Assembly: GCA_027493055.1 (NCBI GenBank) | Contig: JAPUDO010000076.1 | Coordinates: 1-64,000, forward strand | Source: Niabella sp. | GTDB lineage: Bacteria; Bacteroidota; Bacteroidia; Chitinophagales; Chitinophagaceae | Direction of reading: 5' to 3' | Length of the DNA stretch: 64,000 nt | Shown: piece by piece, positions 45,294 through 53,532 of the stretch | How positions within the stretch are numbered: the first letter of the stretch is position 1 | Layout: each line of letters opens with the position of its first letter | Program-made: the position numbers and the translations under genes | The notes under the pieces: generated by a model | What the model saw: the letters and a program-made list of their open reading frames with translations, nothing else | Told to the model about the DNA's origin: nothing | Database searches by the model: none

Positions 45294-45629
45294 ACAGGTG
45301 TTTGTAATCTTCTCCTTATAACAGAGGAAAAGGGAGCTGCCGGAAAGGTATGCTCCCTTTTTTTACTTAATAAACATGGCTTTGGATATTTCCTAAATGT
45401 CGCGAAGCGACAAAACGTTGATAGCATGAAACATTTAATAGCGCTTCTTGTGCCGTACGGGGCACTGAATGGACCATTCTCTACCCACATTTTGTTCCTA
45501 CGAAACAGCATTCAATTAGCTATCATTAGATAATAACATCTAAAACCCACGTTAATAAATATACCCGGTCCAATAATAAATTTGCTTTTTCTGCTTTATG
45601 CTTTTAGCTTTATGCCCCGGCAATTATAA
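45294..45629. other. Gene-free stretch after susD
   Basis: The 336-bp gap holds the susD terminator (45330-45365) and the short perfect palindrome TGTCGC-GAA-GCGACA (45398-45412). The remainder, up to the permease gene, is AT-rich with no coding signal. Confidence 0.6.
45330..45365 (+). terminator. Terminator after susD
   Basis: AAGGGAGC, a 14-nt loop and GCTCCCTT, followed by a run of T residues, lie about 37 bp after the susD stop codon. Confidence 0.9.
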
Positions 45630-46910
45630 ATGAAATTCAGAGATACATTCCTGTTGGCTTTTCGTACCGTTAAAGGTAATACCTTGCGCACCGCGCTTAC
45701 TGTAGCTATTATTGCATTCGGAATCATGGCGCTCATAGGCATTATCACTGCCATAAAAGCCATGAACCAGAAATTTACCGAAAGCTTTTCCAGCATGGGC
45801 GCCAATGCCTTTACCATAAGATTTAAAGAGCGGAATATACGCATAGGCGGTGGCGGCAACAGGGACCTTACAGTAACTAAAAAAGGAAAGAAAGAAAAAA
45901 AATCAAACCTCGGCAAATTAATTACCAAAGATGAAGCAGAATATTTTGCCGGCCACTACTCTTTTCCCGGAGCTGTAACCAGCATATCGGTATTTGGAAG
46001 CGGCAGCTCCATCATTTCTTTTGCCGATAAAAAAACCAGCCCGAATGTGATGATGTTTGGTGGTGATGAAAAATACCTCGACCTGAACGGCTATACCCTG
46101 TTAAGCGGGCGAAACCTTACCCTCCAGGAAGTGAGGAACGGCCAGAACGTTTGTATAGTGGGATACGATGTAGCTAAAAAGTTTTTTAACGAATCGGCCG
46201 ATAAAGCAGTGGGAAAAACCATTCGGATTAATAATCTTCCTTACCTGGTATTAGGCGTTCTGGAAAGCAGGGGCTCTACCTTCGGCTTTAGTCGCGATAA
46301 TATGGTCATCATCGGCTATCGCAATCTTGCCAAAAATTTCCTGGGTAATAATTCCACTTATGTGCTTGCTGTAAAAGTAGGCGATATTAACCACATGAAC
46401 GAAGCTATGGGTGAAGCGGAAGCCTTATTCAGAGGGATAAGAAAAAACAGCATTACCGAAGAGAGTAACTTTGTTTTGGATAAGAGCGACAGCATGGTAG
46501 AACGCGCTATGAACAGCCTGGGTTTTCTTACCATATCAGCTACCGTAATCGGCCTTATTACGTTGATTGGAGCCGCTATCGGCCTTATGAACATTATGCT
46601 GGTAAGCGTGGCAGAGCGAACCAAAGAGGTAGGCCTCATTAAAGCTATTGGGGGCAAAAGTGCTGTGGTAAAAAAGCAGTTTTTACTGGAAGCCGTAATT
46701 ATTAGTGTATTAGGAGCATTGTTTGGAATTATTTTAGGAATACTGGTGGGTAACAGTTTTGCCATAGTACTCAGCACTGGTTTTGTAGTGCCCTGGGGAT
46801 GGGTACTATACGGCATATTAATTTGCAGCGCGGTTGGACTGCTGGCAGGCCTGTATCCTGCTATAAAAGCGGGAAGACTTAATCCCATAGAAGCCTTACG
46901 TTATGAATGA
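45630..46910 (+). CDS. MacB/FtsX-type ABC transporter permease
   Basis: The 426-residue protein has one N-terminal membrane helix (TVAIIAFGIMALIGIITAIKAM), a periplasmic MacB_PCD domain (residues 50-280) and three C-terminal helices (TLIGAAIGLMNIMLVSVAERTKEVGLIKAIGGK and AVGLLAGLYPAIKAGRLNPIEALRYE in pieces). The last segment is the classic FtsX-family end. MacB-type permeases move lipoproteins, peptides or toxins by mechanotransmission. No ATPase or membrane-fusion gene is adjacent, so its partner must be encoded elsewhere. Confidence 0.9.
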   Translation: MKFRDTFLLAFRTVKGNTLRTALTVAIIAFGIMALIGIITAIKAMNQKFTESFSSMGANAFTIRFKERNIRIGGGGNRDLTVTKKGKKEKKSNLGKLITKDEAEYFAGHYSFPGAVTSISVFGSGSSIISFADKKTSPNVMMFGGDEKYLDLNGYTLLSGRNLTLQEVRNGQNVCIVGYDVAKKFFNESADKAVGKTIRINNLPYLVLGVLESRGSTFGFSRDNMVIIGYRNLAKNFLGNNSTYVLAVKVGDINHMNEAMGEAEALFRGIRKNSITEESNFVLDKSDSMVERAMNSLGFLTISATVIGLITLIGAAIGLMNIMLVSVAERTKEVGLIKAIGGKSAVVKKQFLLEAVIISVLGALFGIILGILVGNSFAIVLSTGFVVPWGWVLYGILICSAVGLLAGLYPAIKAGRLNPIEALRYE

Positions 46911-47021
46911 GGCCGTTTTTCCAGGTCAGATCCCCCTTGTTGCGCGTTTATCCATCGGCGGGAGGCAATAACATCATAAGTGTGAAGCGTCTTCCTTCAC
47001 AGCCTTTTCGAAATGACGAAT

Positions 47022-47053
47022 TTGTCCTATGTACACTACAATTCTTATATTTG
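47022..47053 (+). promoter_or_regulatory. Promoter of accD
   Basis: TTG at 47022-47024 and TATATTTG at 47046-47053 are 21 bp apart and fit the Bacteroidota promoter pattern. The -7 box ends 31 bp before the accD ATG. Confidence 0.65.
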
Positions 47054-47084
47054 TGTTTCATCTAAACATATTCAATAATACGAT

Positions 47085-47993
47085 ATGGCTGAAGAGATAG
47101 AAGATTTTGATGCCGACCTGGCCGGAGAAGAAGGTAAAGACCAAAAAACAGGCTGGTTCCGAAGGATCAAAAAAGGTATACTAACAAAGACTTCAGAGAA
47201 AAAAGAAACCCAGGAAGGCCTTTGGACAAAGTGCCCGGAATGCAACTACATTTCTACTTTTACAGAGCTGAAAGAGCAGTTGTATGTATGTCCCAAATGC
47301 GGCTATCATCACAGGCTGAACAGCAGTCAATACTTCGAAGTGCTTTTTGACAATAATGAGTACGAGGAACTTTTCACCAATATTAAAAGTAAAGACCTCC
47401 TGGGCTTTACCGATCTGAAACCTTATAAAAAAAGACTCGAAGATATCCGGAGCAATGGTAACCTCAGTGATTCAGTAAGGGTGGCTATTGGCAAGGTTGA
47501 CGGGGAGGAAATGGTGATTGCGTGTATGGACTTTGAGTTTATAGGAGGATCCCTGGGAAGTGTGATGGGTGAAAAATTTGCACGGGCCGTTGATCATTGC
47601 ATCCAGCACAAATTACCTTATATGGTAATTAATAAGAGCGGTGGTGCGCGTATGATGGAAAGCGCTTTTTCTCTTATGCAGATGGCAAAAACAAGCGGTA
47701 AGCTTTCACAGTTAAGCGATGCCAGGCTGCCCTATATATCATTACTTACCGATCCTACTTTTGGAGGAGTGTCAGCTTCCTTTGCTATGCTGGGCGATTT
47801 GAACATAGCCGAGCCAGGCGCCCTTATTGGCTTTGCCGGTCCACGCGTAATTAAAGAAACTATTAAAAAAGATCTGCCCGAAGGGTTCCAGCGCAGCGAG
47901 TTCTTATTAGAGCATGGCTTCCTTGATTTTATTGTAAACCGTAAGGACCTGAAACATAAATTAGGCACGGTGATACGCCTGTTCAGAAATTAA
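47085..47993 (+). CDS. accD: Acetyl-CoA carboxylase carboxyltransferase beta subunit
   Basis: The 302-residue protein has an N-terminal zinc ribbon (WTKCPECNYIS ... LYVCPKCGYHHR, four Cys) and the carboxyltransferase core: FIGGSLGSVMGEKF, INKSGGARMMESAFSLMQMAKTS, LTDPTFGGVSASFAMLGD and EPGALIGFAGPRVIKET. With AccA it transfers carboxyl from biotin to acetyl-CoA for fatty-acid synthesis. accA is not in the window. Confidence 0.97.
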   Translation: MAEEIEDFDADLAGEEGKDQKTGWFRRIKKGILTKTSEKKETQEGLWTKCPECNYISTFTELKEQLYVCPKCGYHHRLNSSQYFEVLFDNNEYEELFTNIKSKDLLGFTDLKPYKKRLEDIRSNGNLSDSVRVAIGKVDGEEMVIACMDFEFIGGSLGSVMGEKFARAVDHCIQHKLPYMVINKSGGARMMESAFSLMQMAKTSGKLSQLSDARLPYISLLTDPTFGGVSASFAMLGDLNIAEPGALIGFAGPRVIKETIKKDLPEGFQRSEFLLEHGFLDFIVNRKDLKHKLGTVIRLFRN

Positions 47994-48045
47994 TTATTTA
48001 CGCGGCTGATGTTCCGGTAGCTATAGAAATGGCATCAGTATTGGG

Positions 48046-48573
48046 TTGTACACTTCAAGTGCAGAATATTTATCGTTTAGCATAGACAGTACTATAATAG
48101 TAACCACCCTGTTAACTTTTAAACTTATCAACAAATCCGTTTCCATAAAAAACCGTTCCGCTTTTCATGAGTATTTTATTGATGATACTTATGTAGCCGG
48201 TATAGTATTGCTGGGAACAGAAGTAAAGTCTTTACGTGAAGGCCGGGCCAGCTTTAACGATAGCTATTGTATCATACATAAAGGTGAAGTATGGATCAAA
48301 AGCCTGCACATCTCTCCTTACTCTCATGGCACCGTAAACAACCACGATGCTGACAGGGACAAAAAGTTATTGCTGCAAAAAAGAGAAATAAGAAAAATAC
48401 AGGCTAAGCTTAAAGAAAAAGGCTATACCCTGGTACCCCTCAAAATTTTCATGACCGCTCAAAATTTCATCAAAATAGAAATTGGTTTAGGGAAAGGGAA
48501 AAAATTATATGATAAACGCGAGAGCATCAAACAAAAAGATGTAGAACGCGAGATGAAAAGATACCTGAAGTAA
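48046..48573 (+). CDS. smpB: SsrA-binding protein SmpB (start uncertain)
   Basis: From about residue 34 the protein matches SmpB: IKNRSAFHEYFIDDTYVAGIVLLGTEVKSLREGRASFNDSYC (in pieces), HISPYSHGTVNNHDADRDKKLLLQKREI and GKGKKLYDKRESIKQKDVEREMKRYLK. SmpB escorts tmRNA to stalled ribosomes. The open frame begins with TTG at 48046, adding some 33 residues not seen in ordinary SmpB. No ATG, GTG or TTG lies near the expected start at IKNRSAF, so translation may begin from a non-standard codon or the extra residues are real. It is 12 bp upstream of mprF. Confidence 0.93.
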   Translation: MYTSSAEYLSFSIDSTIIVTTLLTFKLINKSVSIKNRSAFHEYFIDDTYVAGIVLLGTEVKSLREGRASFNDSYCIIHKGEVWIKSLHISPYSHGTVNNHDADRDKKLLLQKREIRKIQAKLKEKGYTLVPLKIFMTAQNFIKIEIGLGKGKKLYDKRESIKQKDVEREMKRYLK

Positions 48574-48585
48574 TATATTATTACT

Positions 48586-51189
48586 ATGTCTACGGGAAAT
48601 AACGCCATACATTCTTTTCTGAAAAAAATAATTTCCTTTTCTCCCAAAACATACTGGCGGGAGATATTGGCGCTCGTAACACTCCTATTGTGCTATTTTT
48701 TCTTCAGGAGTGAAAGAAAAGAAATCGCAAGCCTTATTCCTCACCTCAGGGAGGCCCAGCCTGAATGGGCAGTTATAGGAATTGCTGTAACAGTGATATA
48801 CATCTTTTTTCAAAGCATGATGTATGTATTCAGTTTTAAAACGATAGGCTCCCGCTTTTACCTTGCCGATGCTGCTGAACTTTTTTTAAAGCGCAACTTT
48901 CTAAGTGTATTTTTACCCGCGGGCAGTATCAGTTCATTGGCATATACACCTTCCCAATTAAGAAAACGTAATCTCAGCAAAGCCCATATTCACCAGGCAG
49001 GAGGTATTTATGCTTTTGTAGGGTTGCTTACCGTATTTATGATAGGCATACCGGTTATTCTCCATTCCATATCGCATATACAGCAATTGCATAATGCATG
49101 GGTAGGACTGTTTGCTTTATTTGTATTACTTACGCTGGTTGTTGCCATTTATTATTCCATAAAAAACAAGGGCGTTGCTTACCGGCTTACAGTAAGGTAC
49201 TTTCCATCATCCATACATTTTATAGAGGAGTTCCGCTCATCGCAGTTCAACAAAACCAATTATTTTATTACCATACTTTTTTCCCTGGGAATTGAACTTG
49301 CAGGTGTAGCACACGTTTACATTGCCATGATGGCAATGGGTTGCCAGCCCTCTGTTGAAGCGGCTTTCATGGCTTACACCATATCGGTTTTATTAATGAT
49401 CATCTCTCCATTTCTGCGCGGCCTTGGCGCTGTGGAGTTCTCAATGATCTACATCCTGCATGTTTATGGGTACAACAAAGCGGAAGGGTTAGGCATCACT
49501 ATCCTATATCGTATATTCGAATTTTGGTTGCCTTTATTAGGGGGGATATTTGCCTTTGCATGGCGCGGCAAGCAATTATTTATAAGACTGATACCAGCTT
49601 TAGCCATTTTTGGATTGGGCATTATTAACATTCTTTCTGTGCTCACACCGCCCATAGCAGAACGTATAAAAATAATGAGAAAGCACCTGCCGCTTGAAGT
49701 GATACAGGAAAGTAAGCTGCTGGTACTTTTTGTAGGAGTTGGTTTAATTATCACAACAGCCTATTTAATAAGAGGTTATCGTAATGCCTTCTATGTAGCC
49801 ATGTTATTTTGTATATTATCACTTTTTGGTAATATTGTTAAGGCATGGGATTATGAAGAAGCCACTATCTCTTTCATTGTACTGATACTATTACTTATTG
49901 GCAGAAAAGAATACCGCATTCAATCCAGCATTAAATGGATGCGCATTGGCTTTATAACCGTGCTTACATTATTGGTAATGGTATGCCTGTTAGGTATTGT
50001 CAGTTTCAATTTTATAGCAAAAAAGCACTTTGGTATAGATTTCAACTGGCAGGAATCAGTTGTGCATACACTGAAAAGTTTCTTTCTTTTATATGATGAT
50101 TCCTTAGATCCTAAAACAAATTTCGCAAAAGATTTTTTAGGCATTTGCCGTATAACCGGCACTTTATCATGGGGATTTTTATTATTTGCCCTTTTAAAGC
50201 CCAGACCCATAAGGTCTTTGGCAGGAGATGAGGAACGCAATAAAGCCACCGCTTTGTTAAAGAATTATAGCAGCTATGGAAATGATTATTTTAAAATTTA
50301 CCACGACAAGCTCTTCTTCTTTTCATCAATAAATGAAGGTTTCATCTCATACAAAATAGCTTCGGGATTTGCAATATGCCTGGATGAGCCTGTGTGTGCA
50401 CCTGATGATAAGCTGGAAGTATTACAGGAATTTGAAGCGTTTTGCAAACAACAGGGTTTAAAAACCATTTATTACAGGGTGGATGAGAACAGCCTTCCGT
50501 GGTTTAATGCATTGGGTAAGCAAAAAATTTTTATAGGGCAGGAAGCCATTTTAGAGGTCCCGAAATTCATGCTTACGGGCAGGGACAAAAGCTCTTTACG
50601 TAATGGGCTGAACAGCCTCAAAAAAAAGAATTACACAACAACCATTATAAAAGCACCGCAGAGTGATACGTTTGTTCATGAGCTGAAAGTGCTTTCAGAT
50701 GAGTGGCTGGAAGAGTTCGACAAAGAGGAAATGGTGTTTTCACAGGGAATGTTTATTGCTGAAGAGATAAAACATCAGGATATTATTGTTACTAAAGACG
50801 AATATGGAAAAGCAAAGGCCTTCCTGAATATTATCCCTAATTTTTCAATAGATGAATGCACTTATGACCTGATCAGAAAAACAACTGATGCGCCGGGTGG
50901 CTGTATGGATGCACTGATTGTAAAACTTATTGAGCATGCAAAAGAAAAAAACATACAATTTCTCAACCTTGGCCTTGTTCCCTTAACAGGCAATGAACAT
51001 CCTCAATCACCGGCAGAGCAGGTAATGCGCTTCGCATCGGAGAAACTAAAACGGTTCAGGAACTACCATACATTGCGAAAGTTTAAAGAAAAATATGCCA
51101 GTATCTGGGCCAATAAATATATTGTGTACGGTAAAGATTTTGATCTGTTGCAGCTACCTGTTATTTTAAATAAAATAATGAAACCTTAA
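48586..51189 (+). CDS. mprF: MprF-like flippase / aminoacyl-phospholipid synthase
   Basis: The 867-residue protein is the size of MprF. About 14 membrane helices (residues 20-500; for example YWREILALVTLLLCYFFF and GLITIL...WLPLLGGIFAFAW) form the flippase domain. The C-terminal 340 residues are the GNAT-like DUF2156 aminoacyl-tRNA-dependent transferase (KIYHDKLFFFSSINEGFISYKIASGFAICLDEPV, TGRDKSSLRNGLNSLKKKNY, DALIVKLIEHAKEKNIQFLNLGLVPL in pieces). MprF adds Lys or another amino acid to phosphatidylglycerol and flips it to the outer leaflet, lowering negative charge. The actual lipid acceptor in this organism is unknown. Operon with virJ and the DUF481 gene. Confidence 0.88.
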   Translation: MSTGNNAIHSFLKKIISFSPKTYWREILALVTLLLCYFFFRSERKEIASLIPHLREAQPEWAVIGIAVTVIYIFFQSMMYVFSFKTIGSRFYLADAAELFLKRNFLSVFLPAGSISSLAYTPSQLRKRNLSKAHIHQAGGIYAFVGLLTVFMIGIPVILHSISHIQQLHNAWVGLFALFVLLTLVVAIYYSIKNKGVAYRLTVRYFPSSIHFIEEFRSSQFNKTNYFITILFSLGIELAGVAHVYIAMMAMGCQPSVEAAFMAYTISVLLMIISPFLRGLGAVEFSMIYILHVYGYNKAEGLGITILYRIFEFWLPLLGGIFAFAWRGKQLFIRLIPALAIFGLGIINILSVLTPPIAERIKIMRKHLPLEVIQESKLLVLFVGVGLIITTAYLIRGYRNAFYVAMLFCILSLFGNIVKAWDYEEATISFIVLILLLIGRKEYRIQSSIKWMRIGFITVLTLLVMVCLLGIVSFNFIAKKHFGIDFNWQESVVHTLKSFFLLYDDSLDPKTNFAKDFLGICRITGTLSWGFLLFALLKPRPIRSLAGDEERNKATALLKNYSSYGNDYFKIYHDKLFFFSSINEGFISYKIASGFAICLDEPVCAPDDKLEVLQEFEAFCKQQGLKTIYYRVDENSLPWFNALGKQKIFIGQEAILEVPKFMLTGRDKSSLRNGLNSLKKKNYTTTIIKAPQSDTFVHELKVLSDEWLEEFDKEEMVFSQGMFIAEEIKHQDIIVTKDEYGKAKAFLNIIPNFSIDECTYDLIRKTTDAPGGCMDALIVKLIEHAKEKNIQFLNLGLVPLTGNEHPQSPAEQVMRFASEKLKRFRNYHTLRKFKEKYASIWANKYIVYGKDFDLLQLPVILNKIMKP

Positions 51190-51219
51190 TTCAAAACCTG
51201 ATTAAACAATCTTACCGGT

Positions 51220-51882
51220 ATGAAGCTTTTGTTTACAATCCTAATGTTACAGGCAGGCATAAGCGGCGTTTTTGCACAGCGTAATACTATAAAAATATAT
51301 AACAGCCCTGATCATCAAAAGCCATTGCTTATTTACTTTTCAGGTGACGGCGGCTTTAATGCTTTCAGTAATGCGCTCTGCGATGATTTCTCCAAAAACG
51401 GCTATAACGTTATTGCGCTTAATTCAAAGTCGTATTTCTGGAAAAAGAAAACATCGCAGCAAACAGCGGCATTTATTGAGCCTTATATACAAAAATATTT
51501 TAAAGAGCGAAGGCAGCAATCTGTTGCGCTGATTGGCTATTCATTTGGTGCTGATGTGATGCCTTTTGTGTACAACAGCCTGCCACAGGCAATTCAAAAA
51601 ATAACAAATAAAATAATACTGCTGGCGCCCTCCCCTACCACTGATTTTGAAGTGCATATGCTTGATATGGCGGGCAGCAGCACCACTTACAATATGGATG
51701 TAGCTGCAGAAATCAATAAAATACAATCCGCCTCTGTATATATCATCAACAGTAACAAAAGTGATTTCCCTGTAAATAAAGTGAAAATCAAAAACGCCTA
51801 TACAACAATTATTAACAGCAGCTTTCATTTTGATAAAAATCTACAAGCTTTATTGCCATCTATATATAAGTCTTTAAATTAG
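51220..51882 (+). CDS. AcvB/VirJ-like lysyl-phosphatidylglycerol hydrolase family
   Basis: The 220-residue protein has a signal peptide (MKLLFTILMLQAGISGVFAQ), so it acts in the periplasm. It has an alpha/beta-hydrolase fold of the VirJ domain: YFSGDGGFNAFSNALCDDFSKNGYNVIALNSKSYFWKKKT near residue 40-80, the nucleophile in ALIGYSFGADVMPFVYNSLP and LLAPSPTTDFEVHM. In Agrobacterium and related bacteria AcvB/VirJ cleave lysine from lysyl-phosphatidylglycerol, so the gene right after mprF (30 bp) would undo its product. I infer this role from family and context. Confidence 0.85.
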   Translation: MKLLFTILMLQAGISGVFAQRNTIKIYNSPDHQKPLLIYFSGDGGFNAFSNALCDDFSKNGYNVIALNSKSYFWKKKTSQQTAAFIEPYIQKYFKERRQQSVALIGYSFGADVMPFVYNSLPQAIQKITNKIILLAPSPTTDFEVHMLDMAGSSTTYNMDVAAEINKIQSASVYIINSNKSDFPVNKVKIKNAYTTIINSSFHFDKNLQALLPSIYKSLN

Positions 51883-51911
51883 CCTGACCCGTACAATAAA
51901 TCGCAAGTCTG

Positions 51912-52643
51912 ATGAGGTTTATATTTACTATATATTTTATATTTTGCTGTTTATTATTTTCAAATGCTCAATTCACTGATAGCACTACAAAATTTATAAA
52001 CATAACATCCGGCGGCTCTATTAACAAAACAAAAGATGGTTCCAGTTACCTCTTTAACAATAATACACAGTTTAATGTAAAGAAAAAAAGAACTGTTCTC
52101 AATGCTGCTGCTGCCTGGCTTTATGGTTTGACACCTGAAAAGCTTACCAATAACGATTTTACCTTGTCTAGTAATGTAAACCTGTACAGGCATTTTACAG
52201 ACTTTTATTACTGGGGGCTTGTCAACTATACTACCAGCTACTCGCTCAATATTAAAAGCCAGGGACAGACCGGTATTGGCATTGCCTATAATTTCTTGAA
52301 CAAGCCCAACATCTGGCTGAATGTAAGTAATGGCTTAATTGGTGAGCTGAGCAGGATTATTGAAAATGATACCGCTGTTATTAATTACCAAACCCTCCGG
52401 AATTCTTTACGCATACAATTTATGTTCAAAGCGGGTAGTCGCTTTACTTTTAAAACCGGTAATTTCTTCCAGCCATCGCTGAAATATTTCAGCGATCATA
52501 TTATTTCAAGCGATACGGAATTTGCTTACCTCCTCTGGAAAGGTCTGAGCCTTAATTCAAGGCTTTTATACAACAAAATCAGCAGAACCGAAAAAGAAAA
52601 CCTGATCCTCACTTATGGGTTAGGATACCAGAAATACTTTTAG
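51912..52643 (+). CDS. DUF481 outer-membrane beta-barrel protein
   Basis: The 243-residue protein has a signal peptide (MRFIFTIYFIFCCLLFSNAQ). The mature part is made of amphipathic strands such as VLNAAAAWLYGL, NVNLYRHFTDFYYWGLVNYTTSYSL, QTGIGIAYNFLNKPNIWLNVSNGLIGEL and a last TYGLGYQKYF, typical of DUF481 barrels. It lies 29 bp after the VirJ-like gene. It is probably an outer-membrane pore or structural partner of the lipid system, but function is unproven. Confidence 0.78.
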   Translation: MRFIFTIYFIFCCLLFSNAQFTDSTTKFINITSGGSINKTKDGSSYLFNNNTQFNVKKKRTVLNAAAAWLYGLTPEKLTNNDFTLSSNVNLYRHFTDFYYWGLVNYTTSYSLNIKSQGQTGIGIAYNFLNKPNIWLNVSNGLIGELSRIIENDTAVINYQTLRNSLRIQFMFKAGSRFTFKTGNFFQPSLKYFSDHIISSDTEFAYLLWKGLSLNSRLLYNKISRTEKENLILTYGLGYQKYF

Positions 52644-52650
52644 ATGAGGA

Positions 52651-53298
52651 TTACAGCTCAAACTCCAGTATCTCCTTCTGAGCCAGTAAAAGGTTTTCAA
52701 ACTCCATCAGCCTGCTGTTCTTCAGTGTAATATCATAGAAAATATACATCTTATCATCTTTTACCTTAATTCTTCGTTCCTCAATTTTATCCAGGAAAGG
52801 CTTTATTTTATCAATCAGCAACTGGCGCATACCGGACATTTCCTTTTCCATGCAAATCGTCAGAATACGGCTGATCTTATAATCAGGAAAGAGACTATTA
52901 ATAATACTTCCAAAATGAATAAGAATGATGGATATGCCCAAAAATAAAAGCGCCAGGTAAATCAGCCCGAAGCCGATGGACATTCCTACTGCGCTGGACA
53001 ACCAGATAACACTTGCCGTTGTAAGGCCGCTAACATTTACCCCATCCCTAAAAATAACACCGGCGCCCAGGAAGCCTATTCCACTTACAATATAAGAAGC
53101 AATGCGTGTAGACTCGTTATTAGGCTGACCGATATTGTACGAAATAATAGCAAACAATGCAGATCCCAGGCTGATAAGGGAAATGGTCTTCAGTCCGGCT
53201 GCCTTGTCTTTCAGCTCTCTCTCAAGCCCTAATACAATGCCTGCACCCAGCGCCATTATTGCCTTGTAAAGATCATTTATATCCCAGTGATCAAACAT
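52651..53298 (-). CDS. MgtC/SapB family membrane protein
   Basis: The 215-residue protein has four or five N-terminal helices with the family motif ALGAGIVLGLERELKDKAAGLKTISLISLGSALFAII and GIGFLGAGVIFRDGVNVSGLTTASVIWLSSAVGMSIGFG (in pieces). A C-terminal cytoplasmic ACT-like region follows. MgtC-type proteins affect Mg2+ starvation and virulence. It is convergent with the DUF481 gene, 7 bp apart. Confidence 0.92.
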   Translation of the reverse strand: MFDHWDINDLYKAIMALGAGIVLGLERELKDKAAGLKTISLISLGSALFAIISYNIGQPNNESTRIASYIVSGIGFLGAGVIFRDGVNVSGLTTASVIWLSSAVGMSIGFGLIYLALLFLGISIILIHFGSIINSLFPDYKISRILTICMEKEMSGMRQLLIDKIKPFLDKIEERRIKVKDDKMYIFYDITLKNSRLMEFENLLLAQKEILEFEL

Positions 53299-53369
53299 TC
53301 TATAAAGATACTAATGTTGTACTAATAGAAAATGAACGTATTGAGATTAATGAGATGTATAAGCGTTCA

Positions 53370-53447
53370 AATACTCAATACGCAATATTCAATAATCAAT
53401 GCTCAACAAAATGATCATTGAATGTTGAGCATCGAACATTGATTATT
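53370..53447. repeat. AT-rich inverted repeat between mgtC-like and parC genes
   Basis: AATATTCAATAATCAATGCTCAACA and TGTTGAGCATCGAACATTGATTATT pair around a short centre (written in parts). It is the same ATTGATTATT-type family as the element at 8172-8256. It may form a hairpin in the 234-bp gap. Confidence 0.65.
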
Positions 53448-53532
53448 TCCGTTTCTGCATCCGACTTCACCCTGATAACTTCCCTTCATATCAGCACTAG
53501 AATAAACAAGTACAATCATAACAACCTATTCG

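Noticed and set aside
45398-45412. Transcription factor site TGTCGC-GAA-GCGACA
   Set aside because: It is a short isolated palindrome about 220 bp from the next gene; a dispersed repeat is as likely.
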